The notes beneath the pieces were generated by a model. It did not search any database. It was given only the letters and a program-made list of their open reading frames with translations, and had not been told where the DNA came from. Shown in pieces: positions 45,664-56,059 of a stretch of DNA of 64,000 bases. A program made the position numbers and the translations under genes. The stretch lies in the NCBI RefSeq assembly GCF_027595985.1, contig NC_073303.1, positions 366,634,636-366,698,635 on the forward strand, in the 5' to 3' direction. The stretch comes from Sorex araneus (lineage: Eukaryota > Chordata > Mammalia > Eulipotyphla > Soricidae). Each line of letters opens with the position of its first letter. Position 1 is the first letter of the stretch.

Positions 45664-46934
45664 CTGGGCACACACAGGGGAGCAGTCAGAGCCTTGGCCG
45701 GGTCCCCCGGCAGCGGGGGTCCTTGCCCCTCATAGCCCCCAACCTCCGGCTGACATCACCGGTGCAGTGAGACACCGGGACACTTGGCCACTCTTGGGGG
45801 GGGGTGTCCCAGAGGTCAGGGGGCTCCGTGGGGTGTGAATCTCAGCTCTGCTGCTTCTGAGATGTAGGCAAGTGGCCCCGTGTCTCTGGGGCCGTCTCCC
45901 CAGCCGTGCCCCCCGCCCGCCAGGGCTTCCCGGGGCTCACAGGGGAGGCTGAAAGTGAGGGAGCACCAGGGAGCACGGCGGGGGCCACATGCTCCTGCAA
46001 GGGGGTATGGGAACGCCTGCAATGACGAGGCCTTGGCTGTCCCCGGCATGGGACCGAAAATGCTGGAAAGGCGCCTTTGCCCGCCTCCAGGAAAGGGCCG
46101 GACAGAGCCCGCGGGCAGGGACTTAACGCGCTGACTCCAGAACCACGCTCTGTCCCAGGCAAACTGCATCCAGGGCTCAGCCTGGGAGAGTATGGTGGGG
46201 CGGGGTCCCCCTGCAGGTGGGGGGCTGCACTCAGAGCTGGGTGACCCTCGCCCCAGCTCCAGGGGCCCGGGGAAGGGCACTGGGAGGCACTGGGGCAGCA
46301 CCTGTCACTCACCTCATCCACCCCAGGGGAGGGAGGGGACAGTGTCGGAATTGCTCAGGGGTGCCCCCGTGGGGACGGAAACCCAGGCCCGCACCCCCTT
46401 CCCCCGCGGGCGTCTGCGCTGGGCAGGAAGTCCCAACACCACCCCGGGCTCCTGCTCCTGCTCACGGGTCCCAGGCAGCGCCAGGCTCAGCCCGATTGGA
46501 GGTTCTGGCCCCTGGGTGCGCCCCGGCTTGATGCCGAGACCCCTCTCCGCCCCGTCCCCTGCCTCCTGGCTCAGGGCTCCCACCTGGGGGCAGGAGCTTC
46601 CCCTCCCCCCGCCCCACCCCCTCCCTCAGCCCCAAATTTCTTCCTTGTCTCTTCAACAACTATTTCACTGTTCTGTGCTTGGGGCCACCGCCCGTGGCGC
46701 TGCTGGTCTGACGGGGGTTTCAGCCTCCGGACGCGGCCACGAGAGCGAATCACGGAAGAGCAGACAAGGAAATTTCAGAAGCTTGCAAGCGGCTGCTACG
46801 CGCCCCTCCCCCCCTGCCTTGTCCCCCATAGGGTGGATGGCCAGGAGTGTGGAGCCGGAAGGGGCCAGCTTGGTGAAGGACACCAGGTTGCAGCCCTGGG
46901 GACAGTCCCACCGGGAGCCGGGGGTGCTACTTAC
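45664..46934 (-). other. CCBE1: CCBE1 intron 10
   Basis: A 1.27-kb GC-rich intron, donor GTAAGT, no repeat recognised. Confidence 0.85.
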
Positions 46935-46970
46935 CGGAGAGCCCCTGGGCCCCGGAGCCCCTCGCTCCCC
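46935..46970 (-). CDS. CCBE1: CCBE1 exon 10 (36-bp collagen exon)
   Basis: Encodes exactly GERGAPGPRGSP, four Gly-X-Y triplets, between a GTTCCAG acceptor and a GTAAGT donor, phase 0 on both sides. Identical to the human peptide as remembered. Too short to be found by ORF length. Confidence 0.95.
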
Positions 46971-47414
46971 CTGGAACAGAAGAGGGGGGGTCAGTTTCCC
47001 AAACTCTGCCCCCTCCCGCTTCCTAGAGGGCTCCATGCACACAACCACAGGTGTGCTCTCTGGGAAACTGAGGCAAGCCTGGCTCCAGCCTGCCAGGAGC
47101 ACCCGCGCCACCCCCCAGCCTCGCTGAGAAGGCCCCCCCTTTGCCGGAGCCAGGCTGGAGGACTCGAAGCCATGCTAGGACTTAGGGGCAGCTGGGCAGC
47201 AACACACAGGACATGCTCTGGGGGCCCCAAGAGGGAGCGGCTGACCGGGGGCCACTGTGTCCACTATGGTTGTCTCATGACTCGAAGGAAAGGGACTTCT
47301 CTGTTTCCTCCTGGCGTCGGGGCACGCCGGGGCCTGAGTCTGTCACAGGCGCTCGGGCTCGGCCTCTGCCCACTGCCCACGGGTGGGCGTGTGTGACGCC
47401 CGGGACAAACTCAC
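46971..47414 (-). other. CCBE1: CCBE1 intron 9
   Basis: 444 bp, GC-rich, donor GTGAGT, no repeat recognised. Confidence 0.85.
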
Positions 47415-47450
47415 CTTGGCACCGTGCCTGCCCGGGGCACCCGGCGGGCC
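47415..47450 (-). CDS. CCBE1: CCBE1 exon 9 (36-bp collagen exon)
   Basis: Encodes GPPGAPGRHGAK, four Gly-X-Y triplets, with a CTGGCAG acceptor and GTGAGT donor and phase 0 at both ends. Glycines at every third position are kept. The third-triplet RDG and final GSK of remembered human sequence read RHG and GAK here, which are allowed X/Y positions. Confidence 0.95.
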
Positions 47451-47523
47451 CTGCCAGAGAGACGCGCCGTTAGACAGGAGGACGCGAGCCGGGCCCCTGC
47501 TCCCGCCCACCCCCTGTACTGAC
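47451..47523 (-). other. CCBE1: CCBE1 intron 8 (73 bp)
   Basis: A 73-bp intron between the phase-0 collagen exons 8 and 9, donor GTCAGT. Close to the practical lower size limit for mammalian introns. Confidence 0.9.
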
Positions 47524-47663
47524 CACGGGGCCCCTCCGGCCTTGCTTGATGTGAGACAGGTCCGGAGACGGGCCCATGGGGCCCATGGAGCCGCGGGGAC
47601 CCGGCTGTCCTGGGGGGCCGGGCATCCCGGGGAAGCCGGGGCTCCCTTTAGGTCCTGGAGAGC
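47524..47663 (-). CDS. CCBE1: CCBE1 exon 8 (main collagen-like exon)
   Basis: Encodes a split Gly260, then [30 protein letters not shown] and the interruption [16 protein letters not shown] (residues 260-306). Gly-X-Y periodicity is unbroken across the first ten triplets, then a non-collagenous linker follows. The acceptor is TTGCAG, the donor GTCAGT. Phase 1 in, phase 0 out. Essentially identical to human. Confidence 0.96.
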
Positions 47664-48008
47664 CTGCAAGGAAGCACAGCACCCGATGAGGGAGGGGGAC
47701 GGGGCCCCCACCCCGTCAGTGCCCCGCGAGGGGGACGGGCTGTGAGCGAACAGCTCGTGACGGGCCGGGCTCTGTCCCCACCCTGCCCAGCCCTGTCGAA
47801 GGGGCAGGCAGAGCCATTGCGCCAGAAGCATGCGGGGCGGGTAGAGCCGTTTTCTCCCGCGCGGGGTCAGAGGCCTCCCCTTGCCCATTTGGGGGTGCTC
47901 CCCGCTTGAGTTGCAAACTTCCCCGCTCGGCGGGGCGCCCTGGGCAGCTCCCAGGGAACACGAGCCCTGGCCCGGCCCCGGAGGTGCTGGCCTTTCGCCC
48001 ACACTCAC
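47664..48008 (-). other. CCBE1: CCBE1 intron 7
   Basis: 345 bp, GC-rich, no repeat. Donor GTGAGT. Confidence 0.85.
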
Positions 48009-48129
48009 CAGGGGGGCCCTGGCCCCCCGGCAGGCCAGGGGGGCCCGGCAGGTACGCGTTGGAGGCCAGCACCTTGTCCCTGGCGAGGTGCTTGCCCAGG
48101 TCGGCAGCGCTGTTGGGGAGCAGGGCGAT
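48009..48129 (-). CDS. CCBE1: CCBE1 exon 7
   Basis: Encodes [40 protein letters not shown] and the first base of Gly260 (residues 220-260). It joins the coiled/linker region to the start of the collagen-like domain. The acceptor is CTGCAG, the donor GTGAGT. Phase 0 in, phase 1 out. HLAR replaces the remembered human YITG-like segment in the linker. Confidence 0.96.
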
Positions 48130-49415
48130 CTGCAGAGAGAGGGATGCGGTGAGGCGCGGGCCCTCGAGTCCTTGCAAAGGGCCCTCCCCACTTAACGATG
48201 TCCCCCCCACCCCCACCCCGTGCAGGGGACGGGACTCTGGCCTCCCATGTGCGAGGCAAGTGCCCGCTGCTGACCGCATGCCCCGCCTGTCCAAAGCCTC
48301 TCGGCACCAGCGGCACCTCGTGTCTCTCTAGACCCAACCCTCCAGCACCCACAGCGGCCGAGCTGCCGCCCAGTGCGCTCGCTCCTCTCCGTCCCGGAGG
48401 CAGCCAAGCGGGGTTCCTGGCCTTCAGGACCCCGCAGTCTTGGGGGGCAGTACCGGGTGTGGTGTCAGCACCCCTGGGTGCTCTGCGCTCACCAGGCGAG
48501 GAGACAGGTGCCCACAGGAAGACGCTGCCTCCCCAGAGTCTGTCGAACCAAAGTCGCCGTAAGCACGAAGGGGAGGGCGGGGGATGGGGGGTTTCCGGAA
48601 GAGGCAGTGGGGGATCAAGTTCCCTGGGTGAGCCGTGCAGGGGAGAAGGAGACTTGGGGGTGGGGGGTGTCACGCGAGGTCAAAGGTGGCACCCTGAGCG
48701 TGGGAAACGGGCATGGTCCATCACTGCTGTTCACATCGGGCCTGGGAGGAGGAGAGAATGGTGTGTGCAGGTGTGTGGACACTGTCCCTTTGCAGAGGGG
48801 CTGACCACCACCCCCAAGGGCACCCGGCCTGGGATGCTTCTGAGGAGGCCCATTCCGGGACGTCGCTCTCCTTCCTCCATGTTCTGGAGACCCCTTGGAT
48901 GCTCCTTCCTCAGTGCCTGGCCACCGAGAGCCCCTGATCAGGGAGGTGGAGATGGGCAGGTGGACCCCTCATGGCAGAGACCTCGGAGATGGACCCAACA
49001 AAAAGCACCCGGGGACAGAACTGAGGGCAGTGACTGATCAAGGAGAGAAGCAGCGTTGGGAAGACAGCGGAGCAGGGACACGGGGTCCGGCTGGGCTGCC
49101 CCTGGGCAGTGCCCACCGTGGGGAGTCGCAGAGATGGTCATTAGGTTGCCTGGTCCTGGGCAGTGCCCACTGCAGGGAGTCTCCTTCCTTCCCTGGTGTG
49201 GGGCGATGCGGGACCTCGGGGACCAGCTTCCTTCCACAGCACAGCCTGGAGCCGAGCCTCGGGGTCCTGTCACCCCGGGACAGCAGCTCGAGCTCTGACC
49301 CGCTGTCTGCGGGGACTGTGGAGGGGTCAGCAATTGCGGGTGGGACCTGAGACTCGGGTGGGGGTTGCGGTCACTCGTAGTGCTGCAGGGAGATGGTCCC
49401 GCCTGGGCCCTTAAG

Positions 49416-49626
49416 ATCTGCAGGCCTTGGGGCCGGAGTGATAGCACAGCGGGTAAGGCGTTTGCCTTGCACTTGACCGACCCGGGTTCGATCCCCGGCA
49501 TCCCATATGGTCCCCCAAGTACCGCCAGGAGAAATTCCTGAGTGCAAAGCCAGGAGTAACCCGTGAGCATCGCTGGGTGTGACCCAGAAAGCAAAAAAAA
49601 AAAAAAAAAAAAAAATCTGCAGGCCT
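49416..49626 (+). mobile_element. type I tRNA-SINE with 12-bp TSD, antisense in CCBE1
   Basis: Element at about 49430-49614: GGGGCCGGAGTGATAGCACA, perfect GGTTCGATCCC, long A-tail (about 49593-49614). ATCTGCAGGCCT at 49416-49427 and 49615-49626 flanks it. Confidence 0.92.
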
Positions 49627-50759
49627 CGGAGTGACTGATGACCCCACAGGGGACAGGGGGGCAGCTTGGGGCCTCAAGACCCCCACGTGTGCCCTGGCCT
49701 GTGAAATGGGCCAACCTTCTCCCCGAGCCCTTCGGGGTCAGCTCCGGACTGACGGCAGCACCCAGGCCCCCAGCCAGGGGCGGCCATGCTGCTGTCCCTC
49801 ACTCCGGCATGTGGCTATGCCGGCCAGGTCTCTGTGAGCTGCCGGCGCTGGACCCCGCGCTGTCTGGGCCGCGACTGGGCCTGGGCGTGTTCTCCGCTTG
49901 AGCGAACGCAGTGCCACCGAGGCGGCCCCTCAGTGCAGCCCACAGGCCGCTGCCACCCGGCCACTGTGGTTCTCATTAGGGGCGGCGTCTTTGCTCAACG
50001 GAGAGACCCAACCTCGTGTGAACCCTCTGGCCTCAGCCGTGACGGCATGAATCAGACACGCCGCTTTGATGCTCCGGGAGCCGTGGGCAGAGGTCAGGCA
50101 GACCTGTGCCGTCGCCATCTGTCTTTCATCGTCCCGAGCGTCCTTTCCAGCTCTGAGAAGCGGCTGACCCGCCTGACCTGCGGCCTGGGAAACGCTGTGA
50201 CCTGGGCACTGGGGATGTGGCTCCTGGCCCAACAGCGTGAAACACTCACACTCTGACAGTGTGTGCCCGGCCGTCCGGCGGTGGCTCAGCCATTGTCCCC
50301 AGGCACGCGACAAAGCTGCCACAGAAAGGGCCACTTGTTTGGGAGGTGGGCAAGTCAGAGGACAAAGTGTCCAGGGTGGGGAAGCCTTAGCAATCACGTG
50401 ACTGCCTTAGCAATCACGACCGACTTTGTCACATTAAAGGAGCGGCTTCCGGGGGTGCTTGTCGGGCAGGGGTGAGGCTAGGGGCCATCCAGGGCCACAC
50501 GGGTGCTGCTGGGATCAGACTCAGGGAGTCATGTGCAATCCAGGGCCACTGTCCAGCCACCTTTCCAGTCCTTCCCCTCTGGTGCTGAGGGCCAGTTCTG
50601 ACAGGGTGGACAGAACACCTAAGCAAGCCTTGCTGTGCCCACCACAGCACCCGTGGTGGGCCACTAGGGTACGCAGCCACACCCACTGCTGCAAGGGTGA
50701 GGATGACTTCCTGTAGGCTTCTGCATGCCTTCCTGGGCTGCATCCTCTCAGGGCCCTGC

Positions 50760-50958
50760 CTCCATTGGTCCTTTCCTCCATTGGCACCTCCCTCCATCTT
50801 CTATTGGTCCTGCCCTCCATTAGCCCTTCCTTCCATTGGTCCCTCCCTCCATTGGTCTCTTTCTCCATTGGTCCCTCTCTCTATTGGTCCCGCCCTCCAT
50901 TGACCCTTCCTTGCATTGGTCCCTCTCTCTATTGGTCCCTCCATTGGTCTCTCCCTCC
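50760..50958 (-). repeat. 16-bp CCAAT-box minisatellite
   Basis: On the plus strand, ATTGG recurs about every 16 bp in CTCCATTGGTCCCTCC-type units: ten exact ATTGG words plus two variants (ATTAG, ATTGA). In the CCBE1 sense direction these read CCAAT. Unit spacing and sequence are fairly regular. Confidence 0.93.
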
Positions 50959-51052
50959 CAGCCCTTGGCTGCAACCCCTCCCTCCCTCCCTGCCCTTCCC
51001 TCCCCAGACTGCTGCTTTGCGAGCTCCCTGGGGCGCTGCCCTCTGCACCTAC

Positions 51053-51156
51053 CTTTTGCTTGAGCTGCAGCAACGTCTGCTTCATCTGCTGGAACTCCTT
51101 GCAGGTGGCACAGCAGGTCCCGGCTCTCACGGCGCTCTCCGACTTCTCCTCGTGCC
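51053..51156 (-). CDS. CCBE1: CCBE1 exon 6
   Basis: Encodes the split Gly185, then [20 protein letters not shown] and [14 protein letters not shown] (residues 185-219). It carries a conserved CCATC cysteine cluster and an amphipathic heptad-like helix ([12 protein letters not shown]) that could nucleate trimerisation upstream of the collagen domain. The acceptor is TCCCAG, the donor GTAGGT. Phase 1 in, phase 0 out. Confidence 0.95.
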
Positions 51157-51970
51157 CTGGGACAGGAGACAGGGCCGCAGTAGACACCAGTTTGGGGGAG
51201 CAGGGCCAGTGGACAGGGGCCACGCGAGAACAGGGCCTGGAGACTGTACAGTTCTCAGTGTGCACGTAGAAGCCCACCGGAAGTCACATGACGGAGGCAG
51301 GGAGCCCCGCCAGGGTCCAGGCCGAGCTCTCCCATGGAGCCCCCCACCAACCTCAAGTGGAGAATGCGCACTGGACCCTTTTATCCCTCTGCAGAGCCTG
51401 GGAGGCCCTCCCCTCCCCATCTCTGTGCTCTGAATGGCCCACCAGCTCACGCAGTGGGCTTCAGGGAGGCCTCAAAGCTGAGGGTCCAGCTGTTAGGAGG
51501 CAGCAAAGCCCAGGCAGGTGGGGTCACACAGATGGGAGCAGGTCAGGGACACGGCCATGTGCTGGGGAGAAGGGCCGTCGGGCCACTAATACCAGGAGTG
51601 CCAGCAGCGGGCAGTGTCTGGGCCGAGCAGGGGCACATGGTGACAGGGCGCTGGTCCCTCAGCAGAGCTCTGTGCTCTGACCGGAGAACACGGGCCCGTG
51701 TCCTTCTGAGGAAGTACCAGGACCCAGAACGTGACTGCTCCAAAAGGCATCGGAAGCTCCGACAGACAGACCTGCCACTCTCTGCCACTTAGGACCTTTC
51801 CACGTGGAGGTCCTGGCCCGTGTCTTCAGTTTCTGATGACTCTGACAGCACCGGTGGGGACAGGTGTCAGGACTCAATGACATCAGGAATTCCCAGAATA
51901 GTGTCTCCCATGGGCAGATGTGCTGTCACCCACCTCGCCCCATCATCCAGCATGAAGACTCGGGTTCATT

Positions 51971-52540
51971 GGTGTCAGCGGTGTGTACTGTGACACGTCT
52001 CACAGTGTCACAGGAACTGTGTGCTAGGACGTGTCCCAGTGTCACAGGAGTCTTGTACTACGATGCCCCTCACAGTGTCACAGGAGCCCTGTGCTATGAT
52101 GTGTGTTGCAGTATCACAAGAGTGCTGTGGTGCCCCTCACAGTGTCCCAGGAGCTGTGTGCTACAATGTGTCTCAGTGTCCCAGGAGCCCTGTGCTGTGG
52201 TGCCCCTCACAGTGTCCCAGGAGCTGTGTGCTACAATGTATCTCAGTGTCCCAGGAGCTGTGTGCTACAATGTATCTCAGTGTCCCAGGAGCTGTGTGCT
52301 ACAATGTGTCTCAGTGTCCCAGGAGCCCTGTGCTGTGGTGCCCCTCACAGTGTCCCAGGAGCTGTGTGCTACAATGTATCTCAGTGTCCCAGGAGCTGTG
52401 TGCTACAATGTATCTCAGTGTCCCAGGAGCTGTGTGCTACAATGTGTCTCAGTGTCCCAGGAGCTGCTTGCTACAATATACTTCCCAGTGTCACAGGTTC
52501 CATGTGCTGGTGTACTACGACAGGCCCCGTTGTCACAGGT
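51971..52540. repeat. 34-bp minisatellite with 138-bp higher-order repeat
   Basis: Units of 34 bp (CAGTGTCCCAGGAGCTGTGT + GCTACAATGTATCT) alternate with a 36-bp variant containing GAGCCCTGTGCTGTGGTGC. The variant recurs at 52183 and 52321, giving a 138-bp period of three 34-bp units plus one 36-bp unit. Flanking copies to the left are more diverged (CACAGG in place of CCCAGG). All three plus-strand frames stay open across it, which is a by-product of the sequence. Confidence 0.95.
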
Positions 52541-54448
52541 GTGGGTGGCCCTGGAACAGGCGCTTCTAGAAAGTGCTCTCATCGGCCGTGCGTGTGGACA
52601 GGCCGGGAAGCTGGTGTCTCTTCTAAAATGGGACTCCCCTGTCCCGCCGTTCTCCTCCTGGAACTTCAGCTGAGGAGTAGAAACAATCGTGTGTCCAGTG
52701 GGAAGAATCCACTTAGAAGTCTGGCCTGACTTCGCTGGCCTTGCCTGTTTGCAGTCCCCTCAAGGCTGTGGCCGCTGTCTGTGACAGGGACGCCTCATGG
52801 AGCTGCCTCCACGGGCCCTGGACGGTAGCAGCACATGCACTGGCAGCAGGCGGCCACCGGGGGGCGTGCGGGACACACTCGGAGCGTTAGCATTCCTTAC
52901 ATACCGCATTAATAATATTTAATAAACCCTGGGAATGATAGAATGCCCCCCACATACTTCCCATGGCCAGCAGCACACATGAGCAAGGCCTGTCCACGTT
53001 TACGAGCTATTGTGCAGACGGCCTCCCGTTGCACCCACGCGGGGTAGCGGACGGCTATTCCCCCAGTGCTTCTGCCCAGGAATAGATCATATCAGCAGGT
53101 TTTCCAGCCTCCCGGGCTACGGCCAGCAGATCCGCCAGGCTTTAGGGTTACAAGAAACACCTGGTCATCCCTGACACTCTTAACTGTCGTAAGTCCCGCT
53201 GGGCGCCATGCTGCGTTATCAGAAAGTAAACACAAGCTGAAAAACAGAGACCGGAGCGAATGACCGTGGAACAGCACATCTTTAACTCGTCCCCCCACCC
53301 CGCGCCCCTGAGCGGGCTCCTGAGCTCCCTTAAGCGACTAAACAGCCTCCAGTGACATGCTTCCAAAGAGACACCCAGAGGCACCATCGTGTGTCCAGCC
53401 CCACAGCCAGTGGCCGTGTCCGCTGGGGCCAGACCCTGTGCCCCCCGCCTGCCTGCAGGGGAAGCTGCCTGGACTTTCCCTTCCTCCGACCACAAGGCCC
53501 TGCATAAGGCAAAAAAAAAAAAAAAAAGTTAACATCCCCAGTGGTGGCGGGGGCTGCGGAGGGGGCTGAAGAGCTGGCCTCAGGCCAGGGCGCATGCCTG
53601 GAATTCACACCCGGCCCTGAATCCCGTCCAGGGCTCTCTGCTCCTGGGGCCTGGCTGGGTCTAAGCAGCAGGCGGGCCTGCCCGTCCCGTCCGTCCGTCC
53701 CTCCTCCAAGCCCTGTCGGGGCGGCCTCATAAAAAAGCAAATAGAGGGAAGGTCTCGGCCACACTCAATAATCACCCGCCATAAAACAAAGTGACCTCCA
53801 CGAACACGGGGCTTATTAGTCCCAAACAGACGCAGCTGGTGGGCTGCCTGGGACGTGGCAGATGTGGGGTCCCACGATGCCCCCCCCCCCCGCCTCCTGC
53901 CCCCAGCACGTGTGTCTGTGAGTCCAGCTTCCGTCGGAGGGGCCAAGCCGTCCGGGTCTTCGAGGTCTGTGGGCGGGCTCCTGGGGGGTGCTGGGCTGGC
54001 ACATCACCCCCTTCGCCCCAGCACCCCGGACCATGAGACTGAGGGGTCTTCAGAGCCCCCCGAGTTTCACAGTCAAAATGGCCCCAAGGGAGGCTGTGCC
54101 TGTCCACGTGGTTTGCTGACCAGCCTGGGGGCCACCAGGGGCCTCTCCTCAGCACTGTAGCTGCCCCGGAACAGAACCCTGAGACAAGAACAACTCACCA
54201 GGCACTTGCGGGCAGCACCCCGCCCCCCTAGGCCAGCACCTGTCTCCCGGAGACGAGTCCCATCTGATGCGATCCTCACGGCCACACCATGACTGTCCTG
54301 TCTGGGGGCTTCCATTTACCCCGGGGTCCTCTCCTCAGCTCGAATGTCTGCGTGGCCCTGGCTCCCACTGGCGGGAGGTGTGGAAATACTGAAACCAGCA
54401 CAGGCCTCTGTAGCACGGAGCTCAGGAGACACGTGGGATAACCAAGTC

Positions 54449-55110
54449 AAGAATACTTCATGTAGCCATGAAATTTGCATAGAAGTGGATCGACATGGTG
54501 AGCATCATGCTAAGTGAGATGAGTCAGAGAGAGAGAGGGACAGACAGAGAAGGATTGCACTCATTTGTGGAATATAAAGTAACAGAATGGAAGATTAACA
54601 CCCAAGGATAGCGGAGATAAGGACCAGGAGGATCACTCCATGGCTTGGAAGCCGGCCTCACATGCAACGGGAAAAGGCAGCTGAGGTAGAGAAGGAACCA
54701 TCAAGCAAAGGATGCTTGGAGGGCCCGCTCGGGATGGGGGATGTGTGCTGAAAGTAGACTATGGACCGAACATGATGGCCACTTAGTAGCCGTATTGCAA
54801 ACCATAACACCCAAAAGGAGAGAGAGAGAGTAAAAGGGAATGTGCCTGCCACAGAGGCGGGTGGGGGGGGGGTGGGGGGTGGCGGGAGGGATACTGGGAA
54901 ATTGGTGGTAGAGAATGGGCACTGGTGGAGGGATGGGTACTTGAACATTGTAAGCACGAAAGTGTGTAAGTCTGTAACCATACCTCATGGTGATTCATTA
55001 AAAATAAAAAATATTTAAAAATCTTAAAAATGTTCACAATAAAAAAAGAATTTTTCATAGTCTAATAAACTGAGAATGTTTTAAATTAAAAAAAAAAAGA
55101 ATACTTCATG
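54449..55110 (+). mobile_element. L1 with 14-bp TSD and candidate 3' transduction
   Basis: AAGAATACTTCATG at 54449-54462 and 55097-55110 brackets a 634-bp insert. It starts in the end of ORF2 (AMKFA, stop, KWIDMVSIMLSEMSQRERG), then the standard 3' UTR with G-rich tract, up to CTCATGGTGATTCATTAAAAA (split: CTCATGGTGATTC + ATTAAAAA) near 55010. About 75 bp of other sequence follows, with AATAAA at 55038-55043 and 55064-55069, before a final poly(A) at about 55088-55098. Confidence 0.9.
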
Positions 55111-55784
55111 ATGCCATGGCCAGGGGAGGCGCCTGTGACCTAGGTGCTGGCAGTTGTTGATAAAAACAGACCCGCCCTGTCCGTGGACGGGTGGTGCAGA
55201 GAGAACAGCCACCACCAAGTCCCGAGATACCCGGGAGCGTGGTGGTAAGAAGCAGAATTCTCAGCCTCGGGTCTGCTCCATGGAAATTTCCTGCTGTCCC
55301 ATCGAATTGCTTGGCCTTGTCCCCGAGGGAGGCGTCCAGCTCGCAGCGGGCAGGAGGCTGGGAAGCGGCATTTCCAAACCACCAGACAGGTCTCACTGCT
55401 CCAGCAGGGGGCGCCTTCCTTGGAGGCTGCTATGAGTAGGAAAACTGACCTCGAAAATGAAGAAAGGAGCTGGCCTGGCCTGTTCTCGCTCCTTCGATGC
55501 TGCAGCAGGGCCTTCGGCTGTTGTGCCTGGGAAAGACAGTGCTGACCCCTGCAGGTTGACCAGATGTCTGTCTGCTGTGCAATGTCTCATGAGGGTGTGG
55601 GGGATGTGTAGGTTTTCAACAAAATTTACTGTTGGTATAAGGGTCACACCTGGAGGGTCCTGAGGTGCTGGGGACTTGCATGTGCAAGGTCTGTGTGCCA
55701 TAACCCTGCCCGCCTCTCCCCCCCCACCATTAACATTTTATAATGCCCTCTCCTGGTTTTTATTTTACTTTATTTATTTATTTA

Positions 55785-55970
55785 TTTATGCTTTTGGGTC
55801 ATGCTCGGTTACCCAGGAGTAACTGAGTAACAGGGGTTACTCCTGGCTCTGCACTCAGGAATTACTCCTAGTGGTGCTTGGGGGACCATATGGGATGCTG
55901 GGGATTGAACCTGGATTGGTCGCATGCAAGGCAAATGCCTTATCTGCTGTACTATCGCTCAGCCGCACAC
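55785..55970 (-). mobile_element. type I SINE with (TTTA)n tail
   Basis: TTTATT repeats (about 55765-55788), GCTTTTGGGTCATGCTCGG, an inserted AGGAGTAACTGAGTAACAGG segment, and TACTATCGCTCAGCC. Confidence 0.85.
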
Positions 55971-56059
55971 CTCCTTCTTAAGGAAGCCACAGTCACAGAT
56001 CCCTCATGGGACCCCAAATGACATGGAAGAATTACTGTCCTTTTGGCAAAGGTCTGTGG

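Larger units (their letters stand above)
48130..51052 (-). other. CCBE1: CCBE1 intron 6
   Basis: A 2.92-kb intron holding a young SINE (49430-49614) and a CCAAT-box minisatellite (about 50760-50958) that begins about 95 bp from the exon 6 donor. A weak SINE-like remnant lies near 50440-50560. Confidence 0.85.

Noticed and set aside
51864-52729. Three overlapping plus-strand open frames (180-270 codons) rich in Cys, Ser and Pro
   Set aside because: They are the three frames of the 34-bp minisatellite, antisense to CCBE1 intron 5.
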